Positions 35,177-44,644 of a stretch of DNA of 64,000 bases are shown here, one piece after another. Numbering within the stretch: the first letter of the stretch is position 1; every line of letters begins with the position of its first letter. Made by a program: the position numbers and the translations under genes. The notes under the pieces are model-generated. The model saw only the letters and a program-made list of their open reading frames with translations. It was not told the origin of the DNA and did no database searches. Source of the DNA: Temperatibacter marinus (GTDB lineage Bacteria; Pseudomonadota; Alphaproteobacteria; Sphingomonadales; Kordiimonadaceae); NCBI RefSeq assembly GCF_031598375.1, contig NZ_CP123872.1, forward strand, positions 744,001 through 808,000, given 5' to 3'.

Positions 35177-35728
35177 TTATTTTGCAAGAGCAGATTTAAT
35201 AGCTTTGGTAATCTTTGTCCCTTGTGGCCGCTCTCGGGATGAAAAATACGCAACAGGTTCGCCGTCTTTACCAATCAAATATTTATGGAAATTCCAACGC
35301 GGTGCCGATTTTTCGCCAAGCTTTGATGCCAGCCAAGTATACAAGGCATGTCTTTTTGCCCCAACAACTTCCATCTTATCGGTCATTGGAAATTTAACCT
35401 GATATGTTTTTTCACAAAATTCGGCAATTTCTTTGTTAGAGCCGGGTTCTTGCTCATTAAAATTGTTAGCAGGCACACCCACGACAACAAGGCCTTTATC
35501 TTTATATTCATCATAAAGCGCCTGAAGCCCTTCATATTGAGGCGTAAATCCGCAAAAGGAGGCTGTATTCACCAGCAACACGACTTTGCCTTTATATTGA
35601 TCAAAACTCATTGGCTCCAGAGCCAGAGATTCAAGCTTAAAGCTATGGAAATTATCATTTGCTGTAGCAGCTAGTGTAAGGGAAAAACTGAGCAAGAGCC
35701 CTGCGATTAAAGTTTTCATTTTTGACAT
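35177..35728 (-). CDS. Exported glutathione peroxidase family protein
   Basis: A 183-residue protein with a signal peptide (LIAGLLLSFSLTLAATAND) and a GPx domain. The peroxidatic Cys59 sits in NTASFCGFTPQYEGLQ, in place of selenocysteine. The resolving-loop region NNFNEQEPGS and the PRWNFHKYLIG motif supply the other active-site residues. Family members reduce peroxides, usually with thioredoxin as donor in bacteria. The signal peptide places it in the periplasm, which is less common. An upstream ATG at 35743 is an alternative start. Confidence 0.88.
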   Translation of the reverse strand: MSKMKTLIAGLLLSFSLTLAATANDNFHSFKLESLALEPMSFDQYKGKVVLLVNTASFCGFTPQYEGLQALYDEYKDKGLVVVGVPANNFNEQEPGSNKEIAEFCEKTYQVKFPMTDKMEVVGAKRHALYTWLASKLGEKSAPRWNFHKYLIGKDGEPVAYFSSRERPQGTKITKAIKSALAK

Positions 35729-35777
35729 ACTATTCTCTTTCATCTTTCTTTCTATACAGACATAGAGCAGAAGTAGA

Positions 35778-37013
35778 TTAAGTCACTGCATTTTTTACAG
35801 TATATTTGTCCTGCTTGTAAGACTGAGTGCTCATGATATCTTTCAAGATCATAACTGCTTGATAAATATCTTCATAGCCCACATACAGCGGAGTCACCCC
35901 AAATCGAAGATGGTCTGGGGCTCTAAAATCGCCAATTACACCGCGATCAATCAATGCTTGAATGATGGCATATCCGTCCGGGTGTCGATAGGTTATATGA
36001 GACCCTCTTGTTGAGCGATTTCTAGGGGTAACCGCGGTAAAACCATAGCCTGTAAGCTGATCGTCCATTAGCCTAGAAAACAGATCTGTTAAATCCAATG
36101 ATTTTTCTCGAAGAGTCTTTAAATCAACGTCTTCCCAAAGGGATAGTGCTTCATCCAAGAGAGCCATCGCTGACACGACTGGCGTACCAACTTGCATGAC
36201 TCTAATATCAGGCGCCCCTTCAAAATCATCGACAAAGTCAAAGGGCCTCTTATGTGAAAACCACCCAGACAGGGGCTGCTTCACAGAGCCTAAATGTCTC
36301 TTATTGATATAGGCAAAAGCAGGTGCTCCTGGACCACCGTTTAAATATTTATACCCGCACCCAAGAGCAAAATCGACCTCACAATCATCCAAAGATAAAG
36401 GCACTGCGCCGGTCGAATGAGACAAGTCCCAAACCATCAAGGCCCCTTTTTCATGGGCTGCGGCTGTCATAGCTTTCATATCCCACATTTCTGCCGAAAT
36501 ATAATGAACATGGGTTAAAAGAACACAAGCTGTCTCTTCATCAATTGCATCAAGAAGTTCCTCACGGGGTTTAATGACTACTTCCAAGTCTCCCTGCATG
36601 AAGGCCTCAAGACCATCCAGCATATATAAATCCGTCGGAAAATTACCAGGTTCAGACAGGATTTTTCTCCGCCCCTTATTCAAGGCGCATGCTGCAGCGA
36701 CACATTTAAAAACATTCAATGATGTACTATCTGTGGCAATCACACTTTCTGGTACAGCGCCAATCAAGGGAGCAATTTTTTGACCAACCGTCAGAGGAAG
36801 CGTAACCCAATTCGCATCATTCCAACTTTTTACAAGCCCCGTCGCCCACTCTTGCGACAACACTGTTTGCATCCGCGGCACTACAGATTTCGGTTGCGCG
36901 CCGAGAGAATTTCCGTCCAGATAAATCACACCTTCCGGCAAATTAAAAAGAGCTTTTTTGGAGGCCAAAGAGTCTGATTGGTCGCACTTTCGGCATTCTT
37001 CGAGTGTTATCAT
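35778..37013 (-). CDS. kynU: Kynureninase
   Basis: A 411-residue PLP enzyme that cleaves L-kynurenine to anthranilate and L-alanine. VIYLDGNSLG opens the fold, DLSHSTGAVPL and GCGYKYLNGGPGAP (PLP lysine) form the cofactor site, and DHLRFGVTPLY is near the end. It is the last gene of kynA-kynB-kynU; its start overlaps the kynB stop by 4 nt (ATGA). No anthranilate-degrading genes are in the window, so the product may feed tryptophan recycling or be degraded elsewhere. Confidence 0.96.
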   Translation of the reverse strand: MITLEECRKCDQSDSLASKKALFNLPEGVIYLDGNSLGAQPKSVVPRMQTVLSQEWATGLVKSWNDANWVTLPLTVGQKIAPLIGAVPESVIATDSTSLNVFKCVAAACALNKGRRKILSEPGNFPTDLYMLDGLEAFMQGDLEVVIKPREELLDAIDEETACVLLTHVHYISAEMWDMKAMTAAAHEKGALMVWDLSHSTGAVPLSLDDCEVDFALGCGYKYLNGGPGAPAFAYINKRHLGSVKQPLSGWFSHKRPFDFVDDFEGAPDIRVMQVGTPVVSAMALLDEALSLWEDVDLKTLREKSLDLTDLFSRLMDDQLTGYGFTAVTPRNRSTRGSHITYRHPDGYAIIQALIDRGVIGDFRAPDHLRFGVTPLYVGYEDIYQAVMILKDIMSTQSYKQDKYTVKNAVT

Positions 37014-37651
37014 AAGTTTTCATCCAGTGGGCGGAGGATGGCTCTGACAGGACTACCGTCACATCCTTCAAGTTTTAGCGGAAGGGCAATTAATTCATAA
37101 TAGCCCGGATTAACAGCTTCTAATTTTAAGCTCTCTAGAATTGATATTTTATGGGCAGCGATTGCTTGATGCGACGGCATCTTCTTACTCTCTTGAGGAT
37201 CCATAGACGGGGTATCTATCCCAATCAGTACACACCCCCTCGTAGCCAAAAATTCAACAGTATCAGGGTGCAGGGCAGTAAACCCAAAAGGCCATTTGTC
37301 TGACGAGTATTCTGCCGTCGTCTGAATAAGTACTCGCTCAATAGTGTCTGGAATTTGATCTTTTATATGCTCAGGAGTTACCAAGTCACCGCAGTGAAGG
37401 GCATCAACAACCAAAGCCTTTCCAATATAGGGTTCTAAAGGCATTTCTGAAGAAGACACACCTTTGGAATCATAGTGGAAACAACTATCCATGTGAGTGC
37501 CTGTATGCGGTGATAAAGTTAACTTACTCACATTCACAGGGCAATCATCTGAAATCCTCATGACCCACTCCATTGAAAAGTCAGAATCTCCTGGCCAGAC
37601 CGGCATCCCGGGCTTGAGAGTCATGGTGATATCAATAATAGGTTTAGACAT
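37010..37651 (-). CDS. kynB: Kynurenine formamidase (arylformamidase)
   Basis: A 213-residue cyclase-family metal hydrolase that deformylates N-formyl-kynurenine. The N-terminal IIDITMTLKPGMPVWPGD, metal-binding HTGTHMDSCFHYD and GIDTPSMDP are diagnostic. I chose the ATG at 37651, with AAAGGA upstream, giving the normal family length. Longer readings run into kynA without similarity. It lies 16 nt after kynA and overlaps kynU by 4 nt. Confidence 0.95.
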   Translation of the reverse strand: MSKPIIDITMTLKPGMPVWPGDSDFSMEWVMRISDDCPVNVSKLTLSPHTGTHMDSCFHYDSKGVSSSEMPLEPYIGKALVVDALHCGDLVTPEHIKDQIPDTIERVLIQTTAEYSSDKWPFGFTALHPDTVEFLATRGCVLIGIDTPSMDPQESKKMPSHQAIAAHKISILESLKLEAVNPGYYELIALPLKLEGCDGSPVRAILRPLDENL

Positions 37652-37667
37652 CCAAAATCCTTTGGCT

Positions 37668-38522
37668 TTATATTTTTGTTCGTGCTGTCCAGAGCTCTGG
37701 GAAAAAGCGAATATCCAGGGCTTTGACAAGATAAGATACGCCCCCAGTACCCCCTGTTCCCTGTTTATATCCAATAATTCTCTCCACCGTTTTCATGTGA
37801 GAGAAGCGCCAGCTGTGAAACTGATGTTCCAAATCTACAAGCTTTTCTGCAAGTTCGTATAGTTCCCATTCTTTTTCAGGATTACGGTAGATCTGCAGCC
37901 AGGCATTTTCCACAGATTCATCAGCCACATAAGGCTGAGAAAAGTCGCGCTGTAACTGTGTCTTTGAAATGGGAAAGCCCCGTTTCGCAAGCAACGCAAT
38001 AACCAAATCATAAAAACTAGGTGCATGTAAGGTCGCAGATAAAGCATCATACCGTTTTGGATTGTCTTTATGAGCATTAATCATCGCAGCATTTTTATTA
38101 CCTAAAGCGAATTCTATGGTGCGATATTGATACGATTGAAAACCAGAAGATTGTCCTAATTGATCTCGGAATTTCGCATAGTCTGCGGGCGTTAAGGTCG
38201 AAAGAACATCCCAGCTCTGCTCGAGTTGAGCTTGAATGCGCGCAATTCTAGAAAGCATCTTAAAAGCCGGGCCGAGGGTATTCTTTTTTACGCATTCCAT
38301 AGCCGCCATTAATTCATGGATACAACATTTCATCCAAAGTTCAGCCGATTGATGAATGACAATAAATAACATTTCATCATGTTCGTCCGAGAGCGGCTCT
38401 TGACATTCCAATAATTTTCCAAGTTTCAGATAGCCCCCATATGAAATATCTTGAGACCAATGGATATCTGTCTCTTCAGAGATATCGATACTGGTTTTCG
38501 TAAGATCTTTTTGATCTGTCAT
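37668..38522 (-). CDS. kynA: Tryptophan 2,3-dioxygenase
   Basis: A 284-residue haem dioxygenase that opens the indole ring of tryptophan with O2 to give N-formyl-kynurenine. The family sequence DEMLFIVIHQSAELWMKC near the N-terminus, SGFQSYQYRTIEF in the centre, the haem-ligand region HSWRFSHMKTVERIIGYK and GTGGTGGVSYL near the C-terminus are all present. Start ATG at 38522 has GGGAG 7 nt upstream. First gene of the kynABU unit. Confidence 0.96.
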   Translation of the reverse strand: MTDQKDLTKTSIDISEETDIHWSQDISYGGYLKLGKLLECQEPLSDEHDEMLFIVIHQSAELWMKCCIHELMAAMECVKKNTLGPAFKMLSRIARIQAQLEQSWDVLSTLTPADYAKFRDQLGQSSGFQSYQYRTIEFALGNKNAAMINAHKDNPKRYDALSATLHAPSFYDLVIALLAKRGFPISKTQLQRDFSQPYVADESVENAWLQIYRNPEKEWELYELAEKLVDLEHQFHSWRFSHMKTVERIIGYKQGTGGTGGVSYLVKALDIRFFPELWTARTKI

Positions 38523-38596
38523 CTGCATGCTCCCACGGCCTTTAAGTTTCATGTGAAACTATTTATCATGGAGACTATAGAAAGTCCAATCCATTC

Positions 38597-39229
38597 CTAA
38601 AAGAATTGAGGTTCATCTCCTTCATGCCACTGACTATATTTTGTCATGATCGATTGAAACAAATCACCTTCTAAAAAAGTCTTCAGCCAAGGTCGAAGAT
38701 TAGGAAGGTCTTGATCGTTGAACCAGGCCTGTTCTACCATTGAAAATTGTCGAACAAACGGAAGAATAACATAGTCCACAAACCCTTTCTCTTTTGTAAT
38801 AAGGCCTCGGCCGTTTGCCAGCTTTTGGTCCAACTCCCTTAAATAACTTAGGGCCTTTTCGCGGTGTATCAGAGGATCAATATTGTCATAATCTCTTTTG
38901 GCATATTTATACTTATTTAATTCAGGTATGAAAAAGGCATGAAGCCCCTCAAGGAGCGGCTTTGCTTTTTCCGTATCAGAAGACAGCCATGATTGCGGAT
39001 CATGCTTTCCCAAGATGTATCGCATCACGTCTAAGCTTTCTTCAAGAAGTAAGTCCGGTGATACGACTAAGACTGGCACAGTCGCTTTGGGACTGATCGA
39101 AAGCATCGCTTGAGGTTTATCCCGCAGAACAACCTCTCTGATCTCCACTGAAAAACCAGAAGATTTTATGGCAAGACGCGCACGCATTGCATAGGGGCAT
39201 CGTCGAAAGCTATATAATACTGGACTCAT
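38597..39229 (-). CDS. Glutathione S-transferase family protein
   Basis: A 210-residue protein with a thioredoxin-like N-terminal domain (RRCPYAMRARLAI, with a glutaredoxin-like Cys10; ATVPVLVV cis-Pro; LEESLDVMRYIL) and a helical C-terminal domain. The Cys active site suggests omega/beta-like thiol transfer in place of classic conjugation. It lies 74 nt upstream of kynA on the same strand and could share its transcript. A link to kynurenine metabolism is speculative. Confidence 0.82.
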   Translation of the reverse strand: MSPVLYSFRRCPYAMRARLAIKSSGFSVEIREVVLRDKPQAMLSISPKATVPVLVVSPDLLLEESLDVMRYILGKHDPQSWLSSDTEKAKPLLEGLHAFFIPELNKYKYAKRDYDNIDPLIHREKALSYLRELDQKLANGRGLITKEKGFVDYVILPFVRQFSMVEQAWFNDQDLPNLRPWLKTFLEGDLFQSIMTKYSQWHEGDEPQFF

Positions 39230-39300
39230 ACATATTCCTATTTAAAGTAAATTGAACCTTATACCTCATTTAGAAACTTGGAAAGAGAAAGGCACATAGA

Positions 39301-40431
39301 ATGTTAGAAGGGATTTGGCATCCATCGCTCTTAACATTTTTAGGGGTCTCTGCTGTACCTATCTATCTCCTAATTGCACGAAAAAATCTTGGAGGGGAAG
39401 ACAAAGGTTATATGGCTTTGCTCTTTGGAGGCCTGATCATCTCTTTAGCCAGCCTTATAGATTATCTTGAAGAGTTACCTGTCCTTAAACCCTTGGTCTT
39501 AGATCTCAACAATGGCCTCGCATTAAATCAAACATTTCTACCCTTTGCCTACGCGGCAGGCACGATATTGATTGCCTATGGCTTGGCCAATTGGTTTCCT
39601 GGGATCATTCGCCTAGCGAAAGAAATAAGAAGCCGAGAAAAGAAGGAAGATGAGTTAAAAGCGTTAGCAAAAGAATTAGAAGGAAAAGCTCTAGAGGCCA
39701 ATCAATCTAACAGCGCCAAAAGTGAATTCTTGGCCACCATGTCCCATGAATTGAGAACCCCTCTAAATGCAGTGATTGGCTATGCACAAATGTTAAAACT
39801 GGGAATTGTTCCTATGGACAGCATAAAGGCACGGGAATATCTGGACCATATTGAGAGCAGCGGTAGTCATCTGCTCTCAATCTTGAATGATATTTTGGAC
39901 CTTTCTAAGCTAGAAGCGGGTCGCTTTGAGGTCCATAATGCCCCCTTTGATCTAGACCAAGTTATTCAAGACAGTCTTGCTTTTTGCCAGCCTCTGGCTC
40001 TGGCGAAACAATTACCAATTCAATATCAAAAAACAGAAGTTAAATTAAAAAGTGATGAGCGCATTCTCAAACAAATCGTCATCAACATTTTATCGAACGC
40101 CGTTAAGTTCACGCCCGCATTAGGGTCTATAGATCTCTTTGTGACGCCGCACGAAAACACGCATATTTTACATATTACAGATACAGGCTTAGGGATGAGC
40201 CCTGAAGAATTAGACAAAGCCGTGCAGCCTTTCCAGCAGTTAGAGAGCAGTTTTTCACGTTCACAAGAAGGAACTGGCCTTGGACTTGCCTTAGTCATGC
40301 GACTTAGTCAATTGATAGACGTCACTATTGAGGTAAATTCAGTGAAGAAGAAGGGAACAGAAGTTTTGGTGAAATTGCCCGTCTCTTCAATTCTTCAGGA
40401 CGAAAAGAGTCTTGGAGACGCCGATAATTAA
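39301..40431 (+). CDS. Membrane sensor histidine kinase
   Basis: A 376-residue kinase. Three to four N-terminal transmembrane segments fill residues 8-100 with almost no periplasmic sensor. A coiled coil (about 105-140) leads to HisKA with His149 in ATMSHELRTPLNAVIGY and an HATPase_c domain (NILSNAVKFT, ITDTGLGMS, GTGLGLALV). No receiver domain or adjacent response regulator is present; orphan regulators at 23341 and 50593 are possible but unproven partners. slyX follows after about 60 nt. Confidence 0.88.
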   Translation: MLEGIWHPSLLTFLGVSAVPIYLLIARKNLGGEDKGYMALLFGGLIISLASLIDYLEELPVLKPLVLDLNNGLALNQTFLPFAYAAGTILIAYGLANWFPGIIRLAKEIRSREKKEDELKALAKELEGKALEANQSNSAKSEFLATMSHELRTPLNAVIGYAQMLKLGIVPMDSIKAREYLDHIESSGSHLLSILNDILDLSKLEAGRFEVHNAPFDLDQVIQDSLAFCQPLALAKQLPIQYQKTEVKLKSDERILKQIVINILSNAVKFTPALGSIDLFVTPHENTHILHITDTGLGMSPEELDKAVQPFQQLESSFSRSQEGTGLGLALVMRLSQLIDVTIEVNSVKKKGTEVLVKLPVSSILQDEKSLGDADN

Positions 40432-40493
40432 GATTGCGACATGAGGGGGAAGAGCGTACAAGATGCCCTATCCACCGAATGACTAAAGGTAAA

Positions 40494-40721
40494 ATGACCA
40501 TGACTGAAAAAGCAACCATTGAAGACCGTGTAATTGAACTGGAAACCCAGATGGCCTTTCAGCAAGAAACCATCGATCATTTGAACGACATGGTCACAAG
40601 GCAGTGGGATCTCATAGAGAATCAGAAAAAAATGATCAAGCAACTGGATGATCAACTCTATGCTCTAGAGCAACAATCCTCTGGGGGAGCGATCCAACAC
40701 CAAGTGCCGCCGCATTACTGA
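40494..40721 (+). CDS. slyX: SlyX family protein
   Basis: A 75-residue, highly charged protein that is almost entirely one coiled coil (ATIEDRVIELETQMAFQQET, heptads continuing to DDQLYALE) and ends in PPHY, the typical SlyX C-terminus. The family has no settled biochemical role. AAAGGT precedes the ATG at 40494; an ATG at 40500 is an alternative. It overlaps the convergent dioxygenase/ATP-grasp gene by 7 nt. Confidence 0.85.
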   Translation: MTMTEKATIEDRVIELETQMAFQQETIDHLNDMVTRQWDLIENQKKMIKQLDDQLYALEQQSSGGAIQHQVPPHY

Positions 40722-42820
40722 GAAGAAACGCGTTGGCTTATCATCCGATCAAAGGCCTCTGACACTTTATCAAGATAAGGCCGAGTGTATGGAAAGTTAC
40801 CTGCATGATCAAAATTATGCCGCATGGACGCATTGGCTTCAAAAATAAACAATCGTCCGTCGGGGAGCTTGGTGAAATCTACGCCAAAAAAGTCCAATTT
40901 AAGCTGATCTCTTATGGCGTGTAACGCCGTTAAACCCTCCCCAAGAAATTCATGGAAATTCTCTAGATAATTTTGTTCCCATTCTTGTAATCTCTTCTGC
41001 TTGTCCATCACACTATAGCGATCACCAGAATGTATATTCCACTGATCATGGTGCAAACCCGCAACAGGATAAAAGGTGCCGTCGATACAGAATGTTCTAT
41101 TCTTATTATACAGTCCCTCATCCGTAACCGTTTCTCTATATTCTATGGCATAATAATCGCCCCAATACCTGTGACTTTCAAAATATGACTCGACGTCCTC
41201 TCTAGTTCTGGCAAGGGTCACAAATTTTCCTGTATGGGTCACGGAAGGTCTTAGGATAATGGGATAGTTCAGGGCCGCTTCATCAATTTTTTTCATGACC
41301 GCAAGGAGAGAAAGCCCTTCAACAGTGAAGAGCTCTGTTCTTGGAAAGACAAGACCTGGTATGGCACCGAGGGACTGATAATTTTTCACCCTTGTTGTTT
41401 CCAAAACATTCCGAGGCGGATTTATAATGCGGCGACATCCACTGTTCTCAACAAAAGTTTCAAGGGCAGTCAATCCTTCTTTCATGCGCTCGGCACAAGC
41501 GACTGTATTGACAAAAATGTCTACGTCGGGCGTTGCCAACGAGGCCCAGTCCGTTTGATCATAATGATTTAATTTTGTTATATTGAACTCATCTGAGCGC
41601 AGGAAATTTCGTAAAGAAAAATGCCCTTGCATAAGCGACGGAGAATAGCGACCAGCTGACTTTTTATATATATATTTGCCGTCCTTAAAACCTCTGATTG
41701 TCATCACAGAGATACGCTCTTTCTTCATCTCGGTTTCAGCCACTAGAGGACGTCGTTGGCAGGCCTTTTTCTTCGCTCTCTCAGCCTTCTCTTTTTCACC
41801 GAGGCTTCCATAAATCGCGGCCAAATGAAAAGGCCGCGAACTATCAGAGGCGAAAGCATCAAAATAGGATTCTATCAATGCCGCTGCAGTTTTTAAATCG
41901 TCTTGTCTCAATGCTTTTTTAATCTGTTTGTCTACAGCACTCATATCGACGGGTATAGACTTTCGGATGGCATACCATAATTTTTTTATCATCTTGAGGG
42001 GCCACCATGACAACCGAAGATGTGACAGGGTTGGATGAATAGAAATGCGTCCTCGATAGATAAGTCGATTACTTTTATCACTAAGAGCCGAGCGCGCATG
42101 CAAGACTTTATGGTTGTTGATCAAGATCATTTCGCCTGCACCCATGGCATCTTGAAGATGAGCATCTTCCTGCCCCAACAAGCCATCGATTTTATCCAGT
42201 AAAGGACCGACTTTCTCCTGCAAAGCATTCTCTTTTGATAGGGCGATATCCAGTTGACTTCTATAATAGCGGATTGAGGGCCCTTCTTCATCATCGTATA
42301 AGATAGGCAGCACTGTCCCTTCTCTGAAAGGAAAGAGATCTTCACGCAGTAATGCCTGTTCAGGTTCAGTGAGATTATCTAACAGATGATCAATAGGCAT
42401 TAAGAAACTGACCCCACCAGAAGGATCCGGAACAATACACTGAAAACCCATAATATTATGGGGGTTCATGTCATAACTAGAGTCTGTGTGCATTGAGATC
42501 TTTTGATCTGTACGGCTGTACCGTGTCACTGACGATTTTTGGCGACTTTCTTCAGGTTTTATTTCTACTCTTGTCATTGATACCTTCGCAGAAGACGACG
42601 GATCAGCAATTGTTTTAAGCGCTTTTAGTAGATGAAATATTTCTGATTTATATTCATCAGTGAAATGCCCAATGAGTCCTGAGATTTTAAGACAATAGGG
42701 ATAGGTGCTCAAGGCATTCATGACAGTCCGCAGCAAAGACCGCGGCGGCCTACTGCTCAACAGTGCTGTCACCTCTTTTGGAGAGAGTGTAATCTCAGGA
42801 ATTGTGTTTTGTTTTTTCAT
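40715..42820 (-). CDS. Fused TauD-like dioxygenase / ATP-grasp protein
   Basis: A 701-residue cytoplasmic protein with two enzyme-like parts. Residues about 40-262 resemble TauD/TfdA Fe(II)/2-oxoglutarate dioxygenases: His111-Thr-Asp113 (HTDSSY), PSGGVSF, distal His241 (NNHKVLHARSAL) and the following Arg-rich NRLIYRGRI. Residues 292-360 form TPR-like helices. Residues about 370-695 resemble an ATP-grasp ligase: YPIILRPSVTHTG (nucleotide lysine position is Arg524), YYAIEYRE, LDFFGVDF and FIFEANAS (metal-binding Glu661, Asn663). The combination suggests oxidation and ligation in small-molecule or peptide modification. The substrate is unknown, and no biosynthetic cluster surrounds it. Confidence 0.75.
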   Translation of the reverse strand: MKKQNTIPEITLSPKEVTALLSSRPPRSLLRTVMNALSTYPYCLKISGLIGHFTDEYKSEIFHLLKALKTIADPSSSAKVSMTRVEIKPEESRQKSSVTRYSRTDQKISMHTDSSYDMNPHNIMGFQCIVPDPSGGVSFLMPIDHLLDNLTEPEQALLREDLFPFREGTVLPILYDDEEGPSIRYYRSQLDIALSKENALQEKVGPLLDKIDGLLGQEDAHLQDAMGAGEMILINNHKVLHARSALSDKSNRLIYRGRISIHPTLSHLRLSWWPLKMIKKLWYAIRKSIPVDMSAVDKQIKKALRQDDLKTAAALIESYFDAFASDSSRPFHLAAIYGSLGEKEKAERAKKKACQRRPLVAETEMKKERISVMTIRGFKDGKYIYKKSAGRYSPSLMQGHFSLRNFLRSDEFNITKLNHYDQTDWASLATPDVDIFVNTVACAERMKEGLTALETFVENSGCRRIINPPRNVLETTRVKNYQSLGAIPGLVFPRTELFTVEGLSLLAVMKKIDEAALNYPIILRPSVTHTGKFVTLARTREDVESYFESHRYWGDYYAIEYRETVTDEGLYNKNRTFCIDGTFYPVAGLHHDQWNIHSGDRYSVMDKQKRLQEWEQNYLENFHEFLGEGLTALHAIRDQLKLDFFGVDFTKLPDGRLFIFEANASMRHNFDHAGNFPYTRPYLDKVSEAFDRMISQRVSSQ

Positions 42821-42941
42821 GCCATGATCTCTTTAATTGAAGTTTTACACATTTCCATACCCCATGCAATTGACGATTATCTGGTCTTGACAGAGCCCCC
42901 CTATCCCTTGTCTTATGAACATGAGCCTAGAGGAGACATCC

Positions 42942-44246
42942 ATGAAACATATCGTCGGCATTCTGATCCTTTCCAGCATTATGAGTATTCAAGCGCATGC
43001 CCAAAAATCAACCACCTATCCTAAGGTCAAGTCAATGCAAGAGCGGGCTGCCCTCGAGGACGCATGGTTAGAAAAGCGTTTTGAGACTGTCATTCCGAAA
43101 CTGATGCGGGAGCGCGGGGTCGATATGTGGCTTATGATTGCTCGTGAATATAACGAAGATCCTGTCGTGAAAACAATGTTGCCTGCAACATGGCTCAGTG
43201 CCCGCAGGCGCACCATCCTAATTTTCCATGACACCGGCAATACTGTGAAAAGATATGCGGTAAGTCGCTATGCCGTCGGTTCCTTTTTTGAGGCTGTATG
43301 GAACCCAGAAAAAGACCCTGATCAATGGCATCGTCTTAATGAATTTGTCACAGAATTAAATCCTAAAAAAATTGCGATCAACACATCGAATATTTATGCA
43401 CTTGCAAGTGGCCTTACTGCGAGCCAACATGCTGGTCTTATGCGGGCACTACATCCAAACTTAAAAGCAAAGATTGTCACTGACCCTGCTCTAGCCATTG
43501 GATGGCTCGAAGAACGCATTCCCGAAGAAATGGCCCTGTATCCAGAGATTGTCCAACTCGCCCACGCCATAATAAAAGAAGGATTTTCAAATAAAGTTAT
43601 TGTTCCGGAGCAATCGTCCGTCGACGATGTGCGTTGGTGGTACAGGGATAAGATTAGGCAAATGGGTGTGGTAGCTTGGTTCCATCCCAGTGTAAGCATT
43701 CAACGCCGTGATGGTCTGGTCAAAGACAAGATTATACGTCGAGGTGACCTTCTTCATGTGGATTTTGGCATTACATATATGGGTCTGAACACAGATACAC
43801 AGCAACATGCCTATGTGCTGAATGAAAATGAAACGGCTGTCCCAAAAGGAATACAGCAAGCCTTCAAAGTTGGGAATCGACTTCAGGATATTCTAACGAA
43901 TAACTACAAAACAGGTTTGAGCGGCGATCAAGTCCTCGCCAAAAGCAGAGCCGATGCCATTAAAGAAGGGATCGTTCCAAGCATCTATACACATCCCATC
44001 GGCTATCATGGTCATGGGGCCGGTGCCACCATTGGCATGTGGGATTCACAGAATGGTGTCAAAGGTCGCGGTCTCTACCCTATAAGGGCCAATACTGCTT
44101 GGTCCATAGAGCTCAATGCTACAGTGTCAATTCGTGAATGGGACAATCAAAAAATTCGCATCATGCTCGAAGAAGATGCATATTTTGATGGCACATCGGT
44201 TCGATATATAAGCGGCCGACAAGAAAAGATCCACGTGATCAACTAA
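42942..44246 (+). CDS. Exported M24 family metallopeptidase (Xaa-Pro aminopeptidase-like)
   Basis: A 434-residue protein with a signal peptide (IVGILILSSIMSIQAHAQ) and the creatinase/aminopeptidase P two-domain layout. Metal ligands are visible: first Asp in HVDFGITYMGLNTD and second Asp there, His in HPIGYHGHGAG, Glu in SIELNAT and Glu in IMLEEDAYF. It probably removes N-terminal residues before proline in periplasmic peptides, complementing the S9 peptidase. AGGAG precedes the ATG at 42942. Confidence 0.88.
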   Translation: MKHIVGILILSSIMSIQAHAQKSTTYPKVKSMQERAALEDAWLEKRFETVIPKLMRERGVDMWLMIAREYNEDPVVKTMLPATWLSARRRTILIFHDTGNTVKRYAVSRYAVGSFFEAVWNPEKDPDQWHRLNEFVTELNPKKIAINTSNIYALASGLTASQHAGLMRALHPNLKAKIVTDPALAIGWLEERIPEEMALYPEIVQLAHAIIKEGFSNKVIVPEQSSVDDVRWWYRDKIRQMGVVAWFHPSVSIQRRDGLVKDKIIRRGDLLHVDFGITYMGLNTDTQQHAYVLNENETAVPKGIQQAFKVGNRLQDILTNNYKTGLSGDQVLAKSRADAIKEGIVPSIYTHPIGYHGHGAGATIGMWDSQNGVKGRGLYPIRANTAWSIELNATVSIREWDNQKIRIMLEEDAYFDGTSVRYISGRQEKIHVIN

Positions 44247-44275
44247 CTCAAGACACTCAAACCTAAGGATCACTT

Positions 44276-44644
44276 ATGGCTTATGATCAGACAAATATTT
44301 TTGCTAAAATCCTCAAAGGGGACATCCCTTGTAACAAAGTTTATGAGGACGAGTTTGCCCTCGCTTTTCATGACATTAATCCTCAAGCCCCTGTACATGT
44401 CCTTGTCATTCCCAAAGGTGACTATATTTCTATGGCAGATTTCACAGCCAAAGCGCCTGCAGACTTAATCACGGGCTATATGCGCGCCGTAGGGAAAACA
44501 GCTGAAGCCTTGAATTTAGTGGACGCAGGGTACAGAACCCTTGCCAATGCAGGCGAGAATGCCCATCAAGAAGTGCCTCATTTACATATCCATATTTTTG
44601 GCGGCAAGCCTCTTGGCCCCATGTTAGATGCCCGGTTCACCTAA
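44276..44644 (+). CDS. HIT family nucleoside phosphoramidase (HinT-like)
   Basis: A 122-residue histidine-triad protein with His102-x-His104-x-His106 (HLHIHIFGG), the N-terminal NIFAKILKGDIPCNKVYED and the HVLVIPK segment. HinT-type enzymes hydrolyse nucleoside 5'-phosphoramidates and aminoacyl-AMP. Length and the C-terminal GPMLDA agree with bacterial HinT. It follows the M24 gene by 29 nt. The stop overlaps that of the convergent DUF2306 gene by 4 nt. Confidence 0.94.
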   Translation: MAYDQTNIFAKILKGDIPCNKVYEDEFALAFHDINPQAPVHVLVIPKGDYISMADFTAKAPADLITGYMRAVGKTAEALNLVDAGYRTLANAGENAHQEVPHLHIHIFGGKPLGPMLDARFT

